From assembly GCA_009774255.1 (NCBI GenBank), contig VSNK01000153.1, positions 1 through 13,363 on the forward strand: 13,363 nucleotides of DNA, in the 5' to 3' direction. This DNA is from Faecalicatena sp. GTDB lineage: Bacteria; Bacillota; Clostridia; Lachnospirales; Lachnospiraceae. Made by a program: the position numbers and the translations under genes. This document shows, one piece after another, positions 1-6,153 of the stretch. How positions within the stretch are numbered: the stretch's first letter is position 1; each line of letters starts with the position of its first letter. The notes under the pieces are model-generated. The model saw only the letters and a list, made by a program, of their open reading frames with translations, searched no databases and was not told the DNA's origin.

Positions 1-44
1 ACCATCCATCATGATTTCAGTATAGCCCTTTTAACGTTCAAATT

Positions 45-88
45 TGTGTATTACCGCTGTGTATTACTTGTGTATTACCTGTGTCATC
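45..88. repeat. short tandem repeat downstream of the GGGtGRT gene
   Basis: Three full copies and one partial copy of a TGTGTATTAC-type unit: 13 nt at 45-57, 11 nt at 58-68, 11 nt at 69-79 and a diverged 9 nt at 80-88. It lies about 57 nt past the stop codon of the minus-strand GGGtGRT gene. The rest of 1-144 holds no gene that I can recognise and no convincing terminator. Confidence 0.7.
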
Positions 89-144
89 TGACAGCATTTT
101 ACACAATCCTTAACCTTGAACAATCGCTGTAAATACGCTATTCC

Positions 145-1155
145 TTAGAACTTGCCAGCCTTAGCCGCTTCCTCTACGGAAACCGCAACTGCAACGGTCA
201 TGCCGACCATCGGGTTATTTCCTGCGCCGATCAGACCCATCATCTCAACGTGAGCCGGTACGGAAGAGGAACCTGCGAACTGCGCGTCAGAGTGCATACG
301 TCCCAATGTATCCGTCATACCATAGGAAGCTGGACCTGCAGCCATGTTATCCGGGTGCAGTGTACGTCCTGTGCCGCCGCCGGATGCTACGGAGAAGTAC
401 TTTTTGCCCTGCTCTACACATTCCTTCTTATAGGTACCTGCCACCGGATGCTGGAAACGTGTCGGGTTGGTAGAGTTACCGGTAATGGAAACGTCTACGC
501 CTTCCTTGTGCATGATCGCAACGCCTTCACGAACGTCATTTGCACCATAGCAGTTTACCTTGGAACGAAGTCCGTCAGAGTAAGCGATTCTCTGTACTTC
601 CTTCAGTTCGCCTGTGAAATAGTCATATTCTGTCTGTACATATGTAAATCCATTGATTCTGGAAATGATCTTTGCAGCATCCTTTCCAAGTCCGTTCAGG
701 ATAACACGCAGTGGTTTTTTACGCACTTTGTTCGCTTTCTCAGCGATGCCGATCGCACCTTCCGCTGCCGCGAAGGACTCGTGGCCTGCCAGGAAAGCAA
801 AGCAATCCGTATCGTCTTCCAGAAGCATCTTGCCCAGATTACCGTGTCCAAGACCTACTTTACGCTGATCCGCAACGGATCCCGGAATACAGAAAGCCTG
901 CAGGCCTTCGCCGATTGCCGCTGCCGCGTCAGCCGCGGTCTTGCAGCCCTTCTTGATCGCAATTGCGGCACCTACCGTGTATGCCCAACATGCATTTTCA
1001 AAACAGATCGGCTGAATCCCCTTTACCTGGTTGTAAACATCAAGCCCGGCATCCTTCGTGATCTTCTCTGCCTCTTCGATAGAAGCAATGCCATAGCTGT
1101 TCAAAACTTCATTGATTTTATCAATTCTTCTCTCATATGATTCAAATAAAGCCAT
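145..1155 (-). CDS. GGGtGRT family protein
   Basis: A 336-residue protein of the family named after its glycine motif, here GGGTGRT at residues 259-265, followed by LHPDN and a Gly/Ala-rich C-terminus. No signal peptide or membrane segment is evident, so it should be cytosolic. The biochemical role of the family is not established as far as I know. In clostridia it is typically found beside a NifU/IscU-like scaffold, as here: the upstream gene ends 47 nt before this start, so the two are probably co-transcribed, which suggests a role in metal or Fe-S handling (inference). The start is supported by AGGAGG about 8 nt upstream of the ATG. Cysteines at 51, 56, 71, 90, 118, 202 and 246 could be ligands but form no recognised cluster motif. 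Identification is firm; function is open. Confidence 0.93.
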   Translation of the reverse strand: MALFESYERRIDKINEVLNSYGIASIEEAEKITKDAGLDVYNQVKGIQPICFENACWAYTVGAAIAIKKGCKTAADAAAAIGEGLQAFCIPGSVADQRKVGLGHGNLGKMLLEDDTDCFAFLAGHESFAAAEGAIGIAEKANKVRKKPLRVILNGLGKDAAKIISRINGFTYVQTEYDYFTGELKEVQRIAYSDGLRSKVNCYGANDVREGVAIMHKEGVDVSITGNSTNPTRFQHPVAGTYKKECVEQGKKYFSVASGGGTGRTLHPDNMAAGPASYGMTDTLGRMHSDAQFAGSSSVPAHVEMMGLIGAGNNPMVGMTVAVAVSVEEAAKAGKF

Positions 1156-1202
1156 CTCATTATCCTCCTGATTTATTTTAGAAACCCCTGGTAATCGTCA
1201 GA

Positions 1203-1895
1203 CTATTCTTTACGCGGGTCAATGATCTTAGCAGCGTCAGCAACACGTCCGTACTGTCCCTGAGCCTTCTCCCATGCTACGTTCGGCTCATCACCTGCCT
1301 TGATGAAATCTGTAAACTTGCCGAGATTCGCGAACTTGTATCCGATGATTTCACCATTGTCATCCAATGCGATTCCTGTTACATAGCCTTCTGCCATCTC
1401 CAGATAGCGGGGTCCTTTAGCCAGTGTTCCATACATGGTACCAACCTGAGAGCGAAGTCCCTTTCCAAGATCCTCCAGTCCTGCGCCGATTGCAAGGCCG
1501 TCTTCTGAAAATGCACTCTGAGTTCTTCCATAAACAATCTGAAGGAATAATTCTCTCATAGCCGTATTGATAGCATCACATACCAGGTCCGTATTCAATG
1601 CCTCCAGGATTGTCTTTCCCGGAAGGATCTCCGATGCCATAGCTGCGGAATGGGTCATACCGGAACATCCGAGCGTCTCTACCAATGCCTCCTGGATAAT
1701 ACCATCCTTCACGTTGAGTGTCAGCTTACATGCACCCTGCTGCGGAGCACACCAGCCAACGCCATGTGTAAAGCCGGAAATATCTTTTACTTCTTTTGCT
1801 TTTACCCATTTTGCTTCTTCCGGGATCGGAGCTGGTCCGTGATTCGCACCCTGAGCTACCGGACACATCATTTCTACTTCATGTGAATAAATCAT
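1203..1895 (-). CDS. NifU/IscU-like iron-sulfur cluster assembly scaffold protein
   Basis: A 230-residue protein whose middle resembles the NifU N-terminal (IscU) fold. Cysteines lie at C49 (GWCAPQQGAC), C56, C77 (ETLGCSGMTHSAA) and C106 (LVCDAIN), with a further C11 near the N-terminus. In IscU-type scaffolds three conserved cysteines hold the nascent Fe-S cluster. The C-terminal half (about 150-230) goes beyond a minimal IscU and belongs to the clostridial version of the family. The start is supported by AAAGGAG seven nt before the ATG. It is the first gene of a two-gene unit with the GGGtGRT gene. A promoter with an inverted repeat in its spacer lies about 115 nt upstream. No cysteine desulfurase gene lies in the window, so the sulfur donor must be elsewhere. 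The family call is sure; the client proteins are unknown. Confidence 0.9.
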   Translation of the reverse strand: MIYSHEVEMMCPVAQGANHGPAPIPEEAKWVKAKEVKDISGFTHGVGWCAPQQGACKLTLNVKDGIIQEALVETLGCSGMTHSAAMASEILPGKTILEALNTDLVCDAINTAMRELFLQIVYGRTQSAFSEDGLAIGAGLEDLGKGLRSQVGTMYGTLAKGPRYLEMAEGYVTGIALDDNGEIIGYKFANLGKFTDFIKAGDEPNVAWEKAQGQYGRVADAAKIIDPRKE

Positions 1896-2010
1896 GTTAA
1901 TACTCCTTTCAAATATGTATGATTTTTTCTCGCGTATAATGCCGGATACCTTATGGAGCAGAGCACTTGCCGTTCCATAAAATACGTTAAATTAACATCA
2001 CACTACTGTT

Positions 2011-2039
2011 ATTTTCGCACAAAATTGTGTGTACGTCAA
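2011..2039 (-). promoter_or_regulatory. promoter with operator-like palindrome, Fe-S operon
   Basis: On the minus strand, TTGACG (2034-2039) and GAAAAT (2011-2016) are separated by 17 nt, and a TG one base upstream makes an extended -10. The spacer contains the perfect inverted repeat CACAAAATTGTG (2018-2029), a typical operator position. A second palindrome, GTTAAATTAAC (1986-1996), falls a few bases beyond the expected start of transcription. Neither matches a Fur, Rex or FNR consensus that I know well enough to name. The boxes are read by eye. Confidence 0.5.
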
Positions 2040-2077
2040 TTGTCAGTTTGTACAAGATTTCTAAAAGTTTTTGTATA

Positions 2078-2224
2078 GTTACAGTTCACGGTGCCTTGCA
2101 CTATGCTGCAAGGCATCCGGCCAGTAAAGCTGCGGTTTGAGGCAGCCAGCCCCTCGCCGTCAGGCGACTTTTCAATGGGCTTGATGCGTTACAGTTCGCG
2201 GCCGGTTAGACCGTGAACTGTAAC
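2078..2224 (+). mobile_element. 147-bp MITE-like element, copy 1
   Basis: The ends are a perfect 15-bp inverted repeat, GTTACAGTTCACGGT, and the element is flanked on both sides by TTTGTATA (2070-2077 and 2225-2232), an apparent 8-bp target duplication. Inside are a hairpin TGCCTTGCA/TGCAAGGCA near the left end, a small CGCC/GGCG hairpin, and a further GTTACAGTTC at 2188 that can pair with the right end. It has no coding capacity. A related copy in the opposite orientation lies at 8166-8302 and a decayed one at 9662-9707. It sits between the 3' end of pncC and the Fe-S operon promoter and disrupts neither. The transposase that moved it is not in the window. Confidence 0.8.
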
Positions 2225-2260
2225 TTTGTATAGATTACAGACCGCAGCCTGCAGTTTTGT

Positions 2261-2908
2261 TTATGCCTGATTTTCCTGTGGACTTCCATCCGTCAGCATC
2301 TCCGCCGCAAGTCCTAACGCAGCCTTCACCGTATCCGTCCGGTTCTGCATCCTGTCACCATGGAAATGGAGTTCCCCAACCCGCACCTTCCCACGGACAC
2401 AGCAGGCGATATATACCAGCCCCACCGGCTTTTCCGGCGTACCGCCCCCCGGCCCCGCAATCCCGGTAGAGCTTAAAGCCACATCCGCTTCTGCCGCCCG
2501 CGCCGCTCCTGCCGCCATTTCACAGGCTGTCTCTTCGCTGACCGCTCCGAACTGCTCCAGAGTTTCCGCCCGGACACCTGCCAGGCGCTGCTTCGCCTCA
2601 TTGGAATATGTCACATAGGCTTCGTTCAACACATCCGAAGCCCCCGCCACATTTACCAGGGTACCGGCAATCAGGCCGCCGGTACAGGATTCGGCTGTCG
2701 TAATTGTAAAATGGCGTTCCTGCAAAAGCCGGACCACCTTCTCCTCAAGTGAATCCTGCTGCTCTTGTTCCTGCAATCCAACATCCGTTCCATTATTTTT
2801 TACATCTGTTCCATTATTTTCTACATCTGTTTTTACGTCCGTTCCGGCATTTTCTACATATATTCCTGTATTTCCTACATTTGCTCGTACGTCCATTCCT
2901 GCAGCCAT
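2261..2908 (-). CDS. pncC: CinA C-terminal domain protein, nicotinamide-nucleotide amidohydrolase (PncC type)
   Basis: Predicted to deamidate nicotinamide mononucleotide to nicotinate mononucleotide in the pyridine nucleotide cycle, in the cytosol. The domain spans about residues 56-210, with TTAESCTGG (Ser74 the likely nucleophile) and STGIAGPGGGTPEKPVG. It is the standalone amidohydrolase, without the N-terminal MoaB-like domain of full CinA. The start is set by GGGAGG nine nt before an ATG at 2908, giving 215 residues; an in-frame start at 3010 would overlap pgsA by about 100 nt and has less support. The ATG follows the pgsA stop by two nt, so translation is probably coupled. Residues 9-53 are an odd low-complexity extension of repeated NNGTDV-like heptads encoded by a DNA repeat. 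Domain assignment is strong; enzymatic activity is inferred from the family. Confidence 0.9.
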   Translation of the reverse strand: MAAGMDVRANVGNTGIYVENAGTDVKTDVENNGTDVKNNGTDVGLQEQEQQDSLEEKVVRLLQERHFTITTAESCTGGLIAGTLVNVAGASDVLNEAYVTYSNEAKQRLAGVRAETLEQFGAVSEETACEMAAGAARAAEADVALSSTGIAGPGGGTPEKPVGLVYIACCVRGKVRVGELHFHGDRMQNRTDTVKAALGLAAEMLTDGSPQENQA

Positions 2909-2912
2909 TCCT
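2781..2912. repeat. 21/12-nt minisatellite encoding the PncC N-terminus
   Basis: On the plus strand, units beginning ACATC/ACGTC run 21, 21, 12, 21, 21, 12 and 24 nt (starts 2781, 2802, 2823, 2835, 2856, 2877, 2889). All lengths are multiples of three, so copy changes keep frame. They encode VENNGTD-like heptads in the PncC N-terminal extension. The repeat reaches the pgsA stop codon at 2911. Confidence 0.85.
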
Positions 2913-3453
2913 ACATTCCTCCCTGGGTCAGCACCTGCTTGTTCTTCGCCACATAATCCACCAGGGAAATGATAGTCAGAGCCAGAGAAATCCAGATCAG
3001 TGCTTCGCATATCACATCAAAAACTCCGCCGAAATCTGCGATCAGCAGAATCACCATAGCCATCTGGGAAACGGTCTTGAATTTTCCCCAGTAGCTTGCG
3101 GCGATCACGATTCCATTGTCGGAAGCTACAAGCCGAAATCCACTGATGATAAATTCCCGCGCAATGATAATAATGACAAACCACGCGGTCAGCTTGCCGG
3201 AATCAATCATACAGATCATGGCGGAACATACCAGCAGCTTATCCGCGAGAGGATCCATAAATTTCCCAAAATTTGTCACCAGATGATACTTCCGTGCTAT
3301 CTTACCATCCAGCAGATCGGTCAGGCTGGCCACGCAGAACAGAACAAGAGCGATCCATTTATTCGCCGTTCCTCCCGTTTCCGTCAGCATAAAAAATACA
3401 AAAAAAGGCACCATAATAATCCTCAGTACAGTCAGTTTATTTGGCAGATTCAT
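2911..3453 (-). CDS. pgsA: CDP-diacylglycerol--glycerol-3-phosphate 3-phosphatidyltransferase
   Basis: Catalyses phosphatidylglycerophosphate formation from CDP-diacylglycerol and glycerol-3-phosphate, the committed step to phosphatidylglycerol and cardiolipin, in the cytoplasmic membrane. The CDP-alcohol phosphotransferase signature D-G-x2-A-R-x8-G-x3-D-x3-D is complete: D49, G50, A53, R54, G63, D67, D71, with D46 also present. Several hydrophobic segments are visible (about 10-24, 33-46, 76-90 and two in the C-terminal half). At 180 residues it has the usual length. It starts inside the last codons of rimO (4-nt ATGA-type overlap) and ends 2 nt before the pncC start, so it is the middle gene of a translationally coupled trio. 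It ends in LTQGGM just where the downstream minisatellite begins. Confidence 0.95.
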   Translation of the reverse strand: MNLPNKLTVLRIIMVPFFVFFMLTETGGTANKWIALVLFCVASLTDLLDGKIARKYHLVTNFGKFMDPLADKLLVCSAMICMIDSGKLTAWFVIIIIAREFIISGFRLVASDNGIVIAASYWGKFKTVSQMAMVILLIADFGGVFDVICEALIWISLALTIISLVDYVAKNKQVLTQGGM

Positions 3454-4775
3454 TCCACAAGTCCTCCTATCAAATCATATTCCAACGCTCCGGTCACCTT
3501 CACCCGGGCAAAATCTCCGGACAGCAGCAGTTCTCCTGTCTCTACAAAAATCATCCCGTCCACCCCCGGAGCATCCCGGTATGTACGGCCCACATACGCA
3601 TTTTCATCCGCCACTTTTCCCTCGATCATGACCAGCACTTCCCGTCCGATCATATCCTCTGCATTTGCAAATGCGATTTCCTGCTGTAATTCCATAAGCT
3701 CTGCCTGCCGTTCCTTCTTTACCCCTTCCTCGATCTGATCCGGCAGCTCCGCAGCCGGGGTATCCTCCTCCGGAGAATAGGTAAATACACCCAGGCGGTC
3801 AAACTCTGTCTGATCCACAAAATCCATCAGTTCTTCATGCTCTGCTTCCGTCTCTCCCGGAAATCCGGTGATCAGTGTCGTACGCAGACAAATATCCGGA
3901 ATCTCCCGGCGCAGCTTTTCTATGATCTCTGTCAATTCCCGCTTCGACGTCCTGCGCCCCATCCGCTTTAATATCCTGTCATTGGCATGCTGAATCGGCA
4001 GATCCAGATAATGACAGATTTTCGTCTCTTCCTTCATCACCCGTATCAGTTCATCCGTAATTTCTTCCGGATAACAATACAAAATCCTGATCCAGCGAAG
4101 CCCCGGAATTCCGCACAATTTCCTCAGCAACTCCGGAAGCCTCTTCTCACCGTAAATATCCTTTCCATACAAGGTCGTCTCCTGGGCGACCAGAATCAGT
4201 TCTTTGACTCCCTGCCCGGCCAGTTCCTCCGCTTCTTTTAAAAGCCGTTCCATGGGCACACTGCGAAAACTCCCCCGAATCCTGGGGATAATACAATAGG
4301 TACAGTGCTTATCGCATCCCTCGGCAATCTTCAGATATGCATAGTGCCCGCCTGTTGTCACCAGACGCTTCGTCTCTACGGCCGGAAGAGACTGCAGATC
4401 TGCCAGACGCACCTCCGGATTTCCCGCAAGCGCCGTATCCACCGATTCCAGAATCTGGTCATATGCCGTGGTTCCAAGTACCGCGTCAACCTCCGGTATC
4501 TCATCCAAGATCTCCTGCCGATACCGCTGTGCCAGGCACCCGGTCACGACCAGCGCTTTCAGTTTTCCCTTCTTTTTATATTCCGCCATATCCAGAATAT
4601 TTTGGATACTTTCTTCCTTTGCGTCGTGAATGAAGCAGCAGGTATTGATAATGATGATCTCTGCTTCCGTCTCATCGTCCGTCATCTCATATCCCCGGGA
4701 GGCCAGAAGCCCCAGCATCACTTCCGTATCCACAAGATTCTTGTCACATCCCAGAGAGATAAATAAAATTTTCAT
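3450..4775 (-). CDS. rimO: ribosomal protein S12 methylthiotransferase RimO
   Basis: A radical-SAM enzyme that adds a methylthio group to the conserved aspartate of ribosomal protein S12. Numbering from the ATG at 4775 (441 residues), the N-terminal domain has the three auxiliary-cluster cysteines C10 (SLGCDKN), C46 (NTCCF) and C80 (VTGC). The radical-SAM motif CxxxCxxC is C154, C158, C161 (GCDKHCTYC), and a TRAM-like RNA-binding domain forms the last about 65 residues. SLGCDKNLVD is typical of RimO rather than the tRNA enzyme MiaB. GGGAG seven nt upstream favours this start over an in-frame one at 4805. It overlaps pgsA by 4 nt and follows the rpoZ terminator, so it should have its own promoter in 4776-4900, where I see only weak candidates. 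Confidence 0.95.
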   Translation of the reverse strand: MKILFISLGCDKNLVDTEVMLGLLASRGYEMTDDETEAEIIIINTCCFIHDAKEESIQNILDMAEYKKKGKLKALVVTGCLAQRYRQEILDEIPEVDAVLGTTAYDQILESVDTALAGNPEVRLADLQSLPAVETKRLVTTGGHYAYLKIAEGCDKHCTYCIIPRIRGSFRSVPMERLLKEAEELAGQGVKELILVAQETTLYGKDIYGEKRLPELLRKLCGIPGLRWIRILYCYPEEITDELIRVMKEETKICHYLDLPIQHANDRILKRMGRRTSKRELTEIIEKLRREIPDICLRTTLITGFPGETEAEHEELMDFVDQTEFDRLGVFTYSPEEDTPAAELPDQIEEGVKKERQAELMELQQEIAFANAEDMIGREVLVMIEGKVADENAYVGRTYRDAPGVDGMIFVETGELLLSGDFARVKVTGALEYDLIGGLVE

Positions 4776-4797
4776 AGCTGTTCTCCCATCAAAGCCC

Positions 4798-4875
4798 CGC
4801 AGCAAGCTATAGAGCAGTAAAATTCCAGCGCAGCAAGTCGGCCAAAATCCCGACGCGGCAAGCTGTGGTGCAGCA
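4798..4875. repeat. diverged GC-rich repeat between rpoZ and rimO
   Basis: Two related stretches, GCAGCAAGCTATAGAGCAG (about 4798-4816) and GCGGCAAGCTGTGGTGCAG (about 4855-4873), flank a small hairpin GTCGG/CCGAC (4837-4841 with 4850-4854). The block fills most of the gap between the rpoZ terminator and rimO. No gene is visible. Confidence 0.5.
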
Positions 4876-4900
4876 GACTCGTAAATAAGAAAAGAAATAT

Positions 4901-4930
4901 GGCTATCACCTACACGCGATAGGGATAGCC
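4901..4930 (-). terminator. Rho-independent terminator of the yicC-gmk-rpoZ operon
   Basis: The stem GGCTATC-a-CCT (4901-4911) pairs with AGGGATAGCC (4921-4930) around a 9-nt loop, with one bulged base. On the minus strand it is followed by a U-rich tract (complement of about 4881-4900). It begins 7 nt after the rpoZ stop codon. Confidence 0.85.
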
Positions 4931-4937
4931 TTTGTAA

Positions 4938-5246
4938 TTACTCCGTAATCAGAGTTTCCTCAATCGGCTCTTCTTCATCGAGCAGAAATTGTAATTCGTC
5001 TTCCTCTTCCATTGCATTTTCAGCCATAATCTTCAGCTTTCCTTCATTCAGTTCCTGAATTGCCAGTGAAAGCGGCTTCGCCTCATTCTTCACACTCACC
5101 ATCGGCAGCTCGCCGTCAATAATCTGACGGGCTCTTTTGGATGTTGCAAGTACAATCGAATAACGGCTGTTGACGATCTTTGTGTCGCCCTCTTCCACGT
5201 CCTTATTCACCACTCTCATTAAATCTGTGTAAGATGGATGCAGCAT
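4938..5246 (-). CDS. rpoZ: DNA-directed RNA polymerase omega subunit
   Basis: The small omega subunit, which helps assemble and stabilise RNA polymerase. The sequence HPSYTDLMRVV ... VNSRYSIVLATSKRARQI ... KPLSLAIQEL is the omega fold, with the SRY...A..RARQ helix that contacts beta'. From the ATG at 5246 it has 102 residues. The in-frame extension to 5318 reads back into gmk and lacks support, while AAAGGAGAG lies about 8 nt before 5246. The C-terminal tail (about 77-102) is acidic: EEEDELQFLLDEEEP. It starts 5 nt after the gmk stop and is the last gene before the operon terminator. Confidence 0.95.
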   Translation of the reverse strand: MLHPSYTDLMRVVNKDVEEGDTKIVNSRYSIVLATSKRARQIIDGELPMVSVKNEAKPLSLAIQELNEGKLKIMAENAMEEEDELQFLLDEEEPIEETLITE

Positions 5247-5251
5247 GCTTC

Positions 5252-5887
5252 TTACTCTCCTTTCAGTCTCTGTAAATCCTGCTTGATTCTTTCCATAAAT
5301 TCCATATTTCGGAAGCAACGGCGATGCTCTCCCTGGATAATGCCGTGCATTTCCTCCGCACAGTTCTCCACATTATCATTCACAACCAGATAATCATACT
5401 GATCCATACCGTCCGCTTCCTCCGCGGCACGCCGAAGCCTGGAATCAATGACATCCTCCGGCTCCGTCCCTCTGCCCATAAGTCTTCTTTTCAATTCTCC
5501 TGCCGTGGGCGGCGTCACAAACATCAGCAGAGTCTCCGGAAAGGCTGTCTTCACCTTCATGGCGCCCTGGATCTCAATCTCCAGGATCACATCCTTCCCT
5601 TCCTCCAGCTTTTGCTCCACATAGGCGCGGGGCGTCCCATAGTAATTCTCTACGTATCTAGCATACTCTATTAGTTCCCCTTCCGCAATCATTTTTTCAA
5701 ATTCTTCCTTTGTAATGAAAAAATACTCTCTTCCGTCCACTTCTCCTTCACGCGGCTGCCTTGTGGTCGCAGAAATCGACAACGCATACTGCTCAGGATA
5801 GTTCTTTAAAAGAGCCTTCATCAATGTGCCTTTCCCCGCCCCGGAAAAACCGGATACAACAATCAAAATCCCTCTGGAATCTCCCAT
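5252..5887 (-). CDS. gmk: guanylate kinase
   Basis: Phosphorylates GMP to GDP with ATP, in guanine nucleotide synthesis and c-di-GMP/ppGpp recycling; cytosolic. The P-loop GFSGAGKGT is at residues 13-21. The GMP-binding region follows with SISATTRQPREGEVDGREYFF and the YARYVENYYGTP segment, then the lid with RRLMGRGTE. The length of 211 is normal. AAGGAGA lies before the ATG at 5887. The gap to yicC upstream is 266 nt, unusually long for this operon, and is filled by a repeat block. The rpoZ start follows 5 nt after the gmk stop. Confidence 0.97.
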   Translation of the reverse strand: MGDSRGILIVVSGFSGAGKGTLMKALLKNYPEQYALSISATTRQPREGEVDGREYFFITKEEFEKMIAEGELIEYARYVENYYGTPRAYVEQKLEEGKDVILEIEIQGAMKVKTAFPETLLMFVTPPTAGELKRRLMGRGTEPEDVIDSRLRRAAEEADGMDQYDYLVVNDNVENCAEEMHGIIQGEHRRCFRNMEFMERIKQDLQRLKGE

Positions 5888-5903
5888 ACCCTTCTCCTTG
5901 TTT

Positions 5904-5978
5904 CAATATCAATATGAAAAATCAGCCCCCGGCAAGCAAGCTTGCCGCTGTCTGCTTTTTCTTATTGCTGCTGTTCTG
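5904..5978. repeat. 75-bp direct repeat, copy A
   Basis: Matches 6074-6148 with two substitutions over 75 bp, at a spacing of 170. The unit begins CAATATCAATATGAAAAA, contains the palindrome GCAAGCTTGC inside a longer stem GGCAAG/CTTGCC with CAGC/GCTG outside it, and ends in a T-rich stretch and GCTGCTGTTCTG. It lies in the yicC-gmk gap. Confidence 0.9.
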
Positions 5979-6000
5979 CTTTCCTATTCAGTACAGCAGG

Positions 6001-6056
6001 CCTCAGACCCGTCTGCTCCGCAGACTTTCCGTCGCTTGCGCGACTCCTGTCTGAGG
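6001..6056. other. three-way-junction palindrome between the direct repeats
   Basis: The outer stem CCTCAGAC (6001-6008) with GTCTGAGG (6049-6056) encloses two perfect hairpins: GTCTGC-tcc-GCAGAC (6011-6025) and GTCGC-ttgc-GCGAC (6031-6044). A third hairpin, TTGGGCG-ttc-CGCCCAA (6060-6076), follows immediately. On the plus strand the outer stem is followed by CTTTTTG, like a terminator, but no plus-strand gene lies upstream. Confidence 0.8.
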
Positions 6057-6073
6057 CTTTTGGGCGTTCCGCC

Positions 6074-6148
6074 CAATATCAATATGAAAAACCAGCCCCC
6101 GGCAAGCAAGCTTGCCGCTGTCTGTTTTTTCTTATTGCTGCTGTTCTG
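6074..6148. repeat. 75-bp direct repeat, copy B
   Basis: The partner of 5904-5978. Copy B ends 5 nt from the yicC stop codon, so in the minus-strand mRNA both repeats and the branched palindrome lie between yicC and gmk. Confidence 0.9.
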
Positions 6149-6153
6149 AATCT

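Noticed and set aside
250..1140. Long plus-strand open frame (296 codons) opposite the GGGtGRT gene
   Set aside because: It is fully antisense to a clear family member and its translation is Cys/Arg-rich without domains; a codon-bias shadow.
2909..3010. N-terminal extension of PncC starting at 3010
   Set aside because: It would overlap pgsA by about 100 nt, has no good ribosome site, and a strong GGGAGG site serves the ATG at 2908.
2749..3738. Plus-strand frame of 329 codons across pncC, pgsA and rimO
   Set aside because: It crosses three well-supported minus-strand genes, and its start is composed of the minisatellite read on the wrong strand (FHYFLHLF repeats).
5247..5318. N-terminal extension of the omega subunit inside gmk
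   Set aside because: The extra residues are gmk sequence in another frame; family members start at MLHPSYTDLM and a ribosome site supports 5246.
6001..6076. Plus-strand terminator or tRNA-like gene at the branched palindrome
   Set aside because: It has no TTCGA arm or anticodon arm as in a tRNA, and no plus-strand gene ends here, so neither reading is supported.
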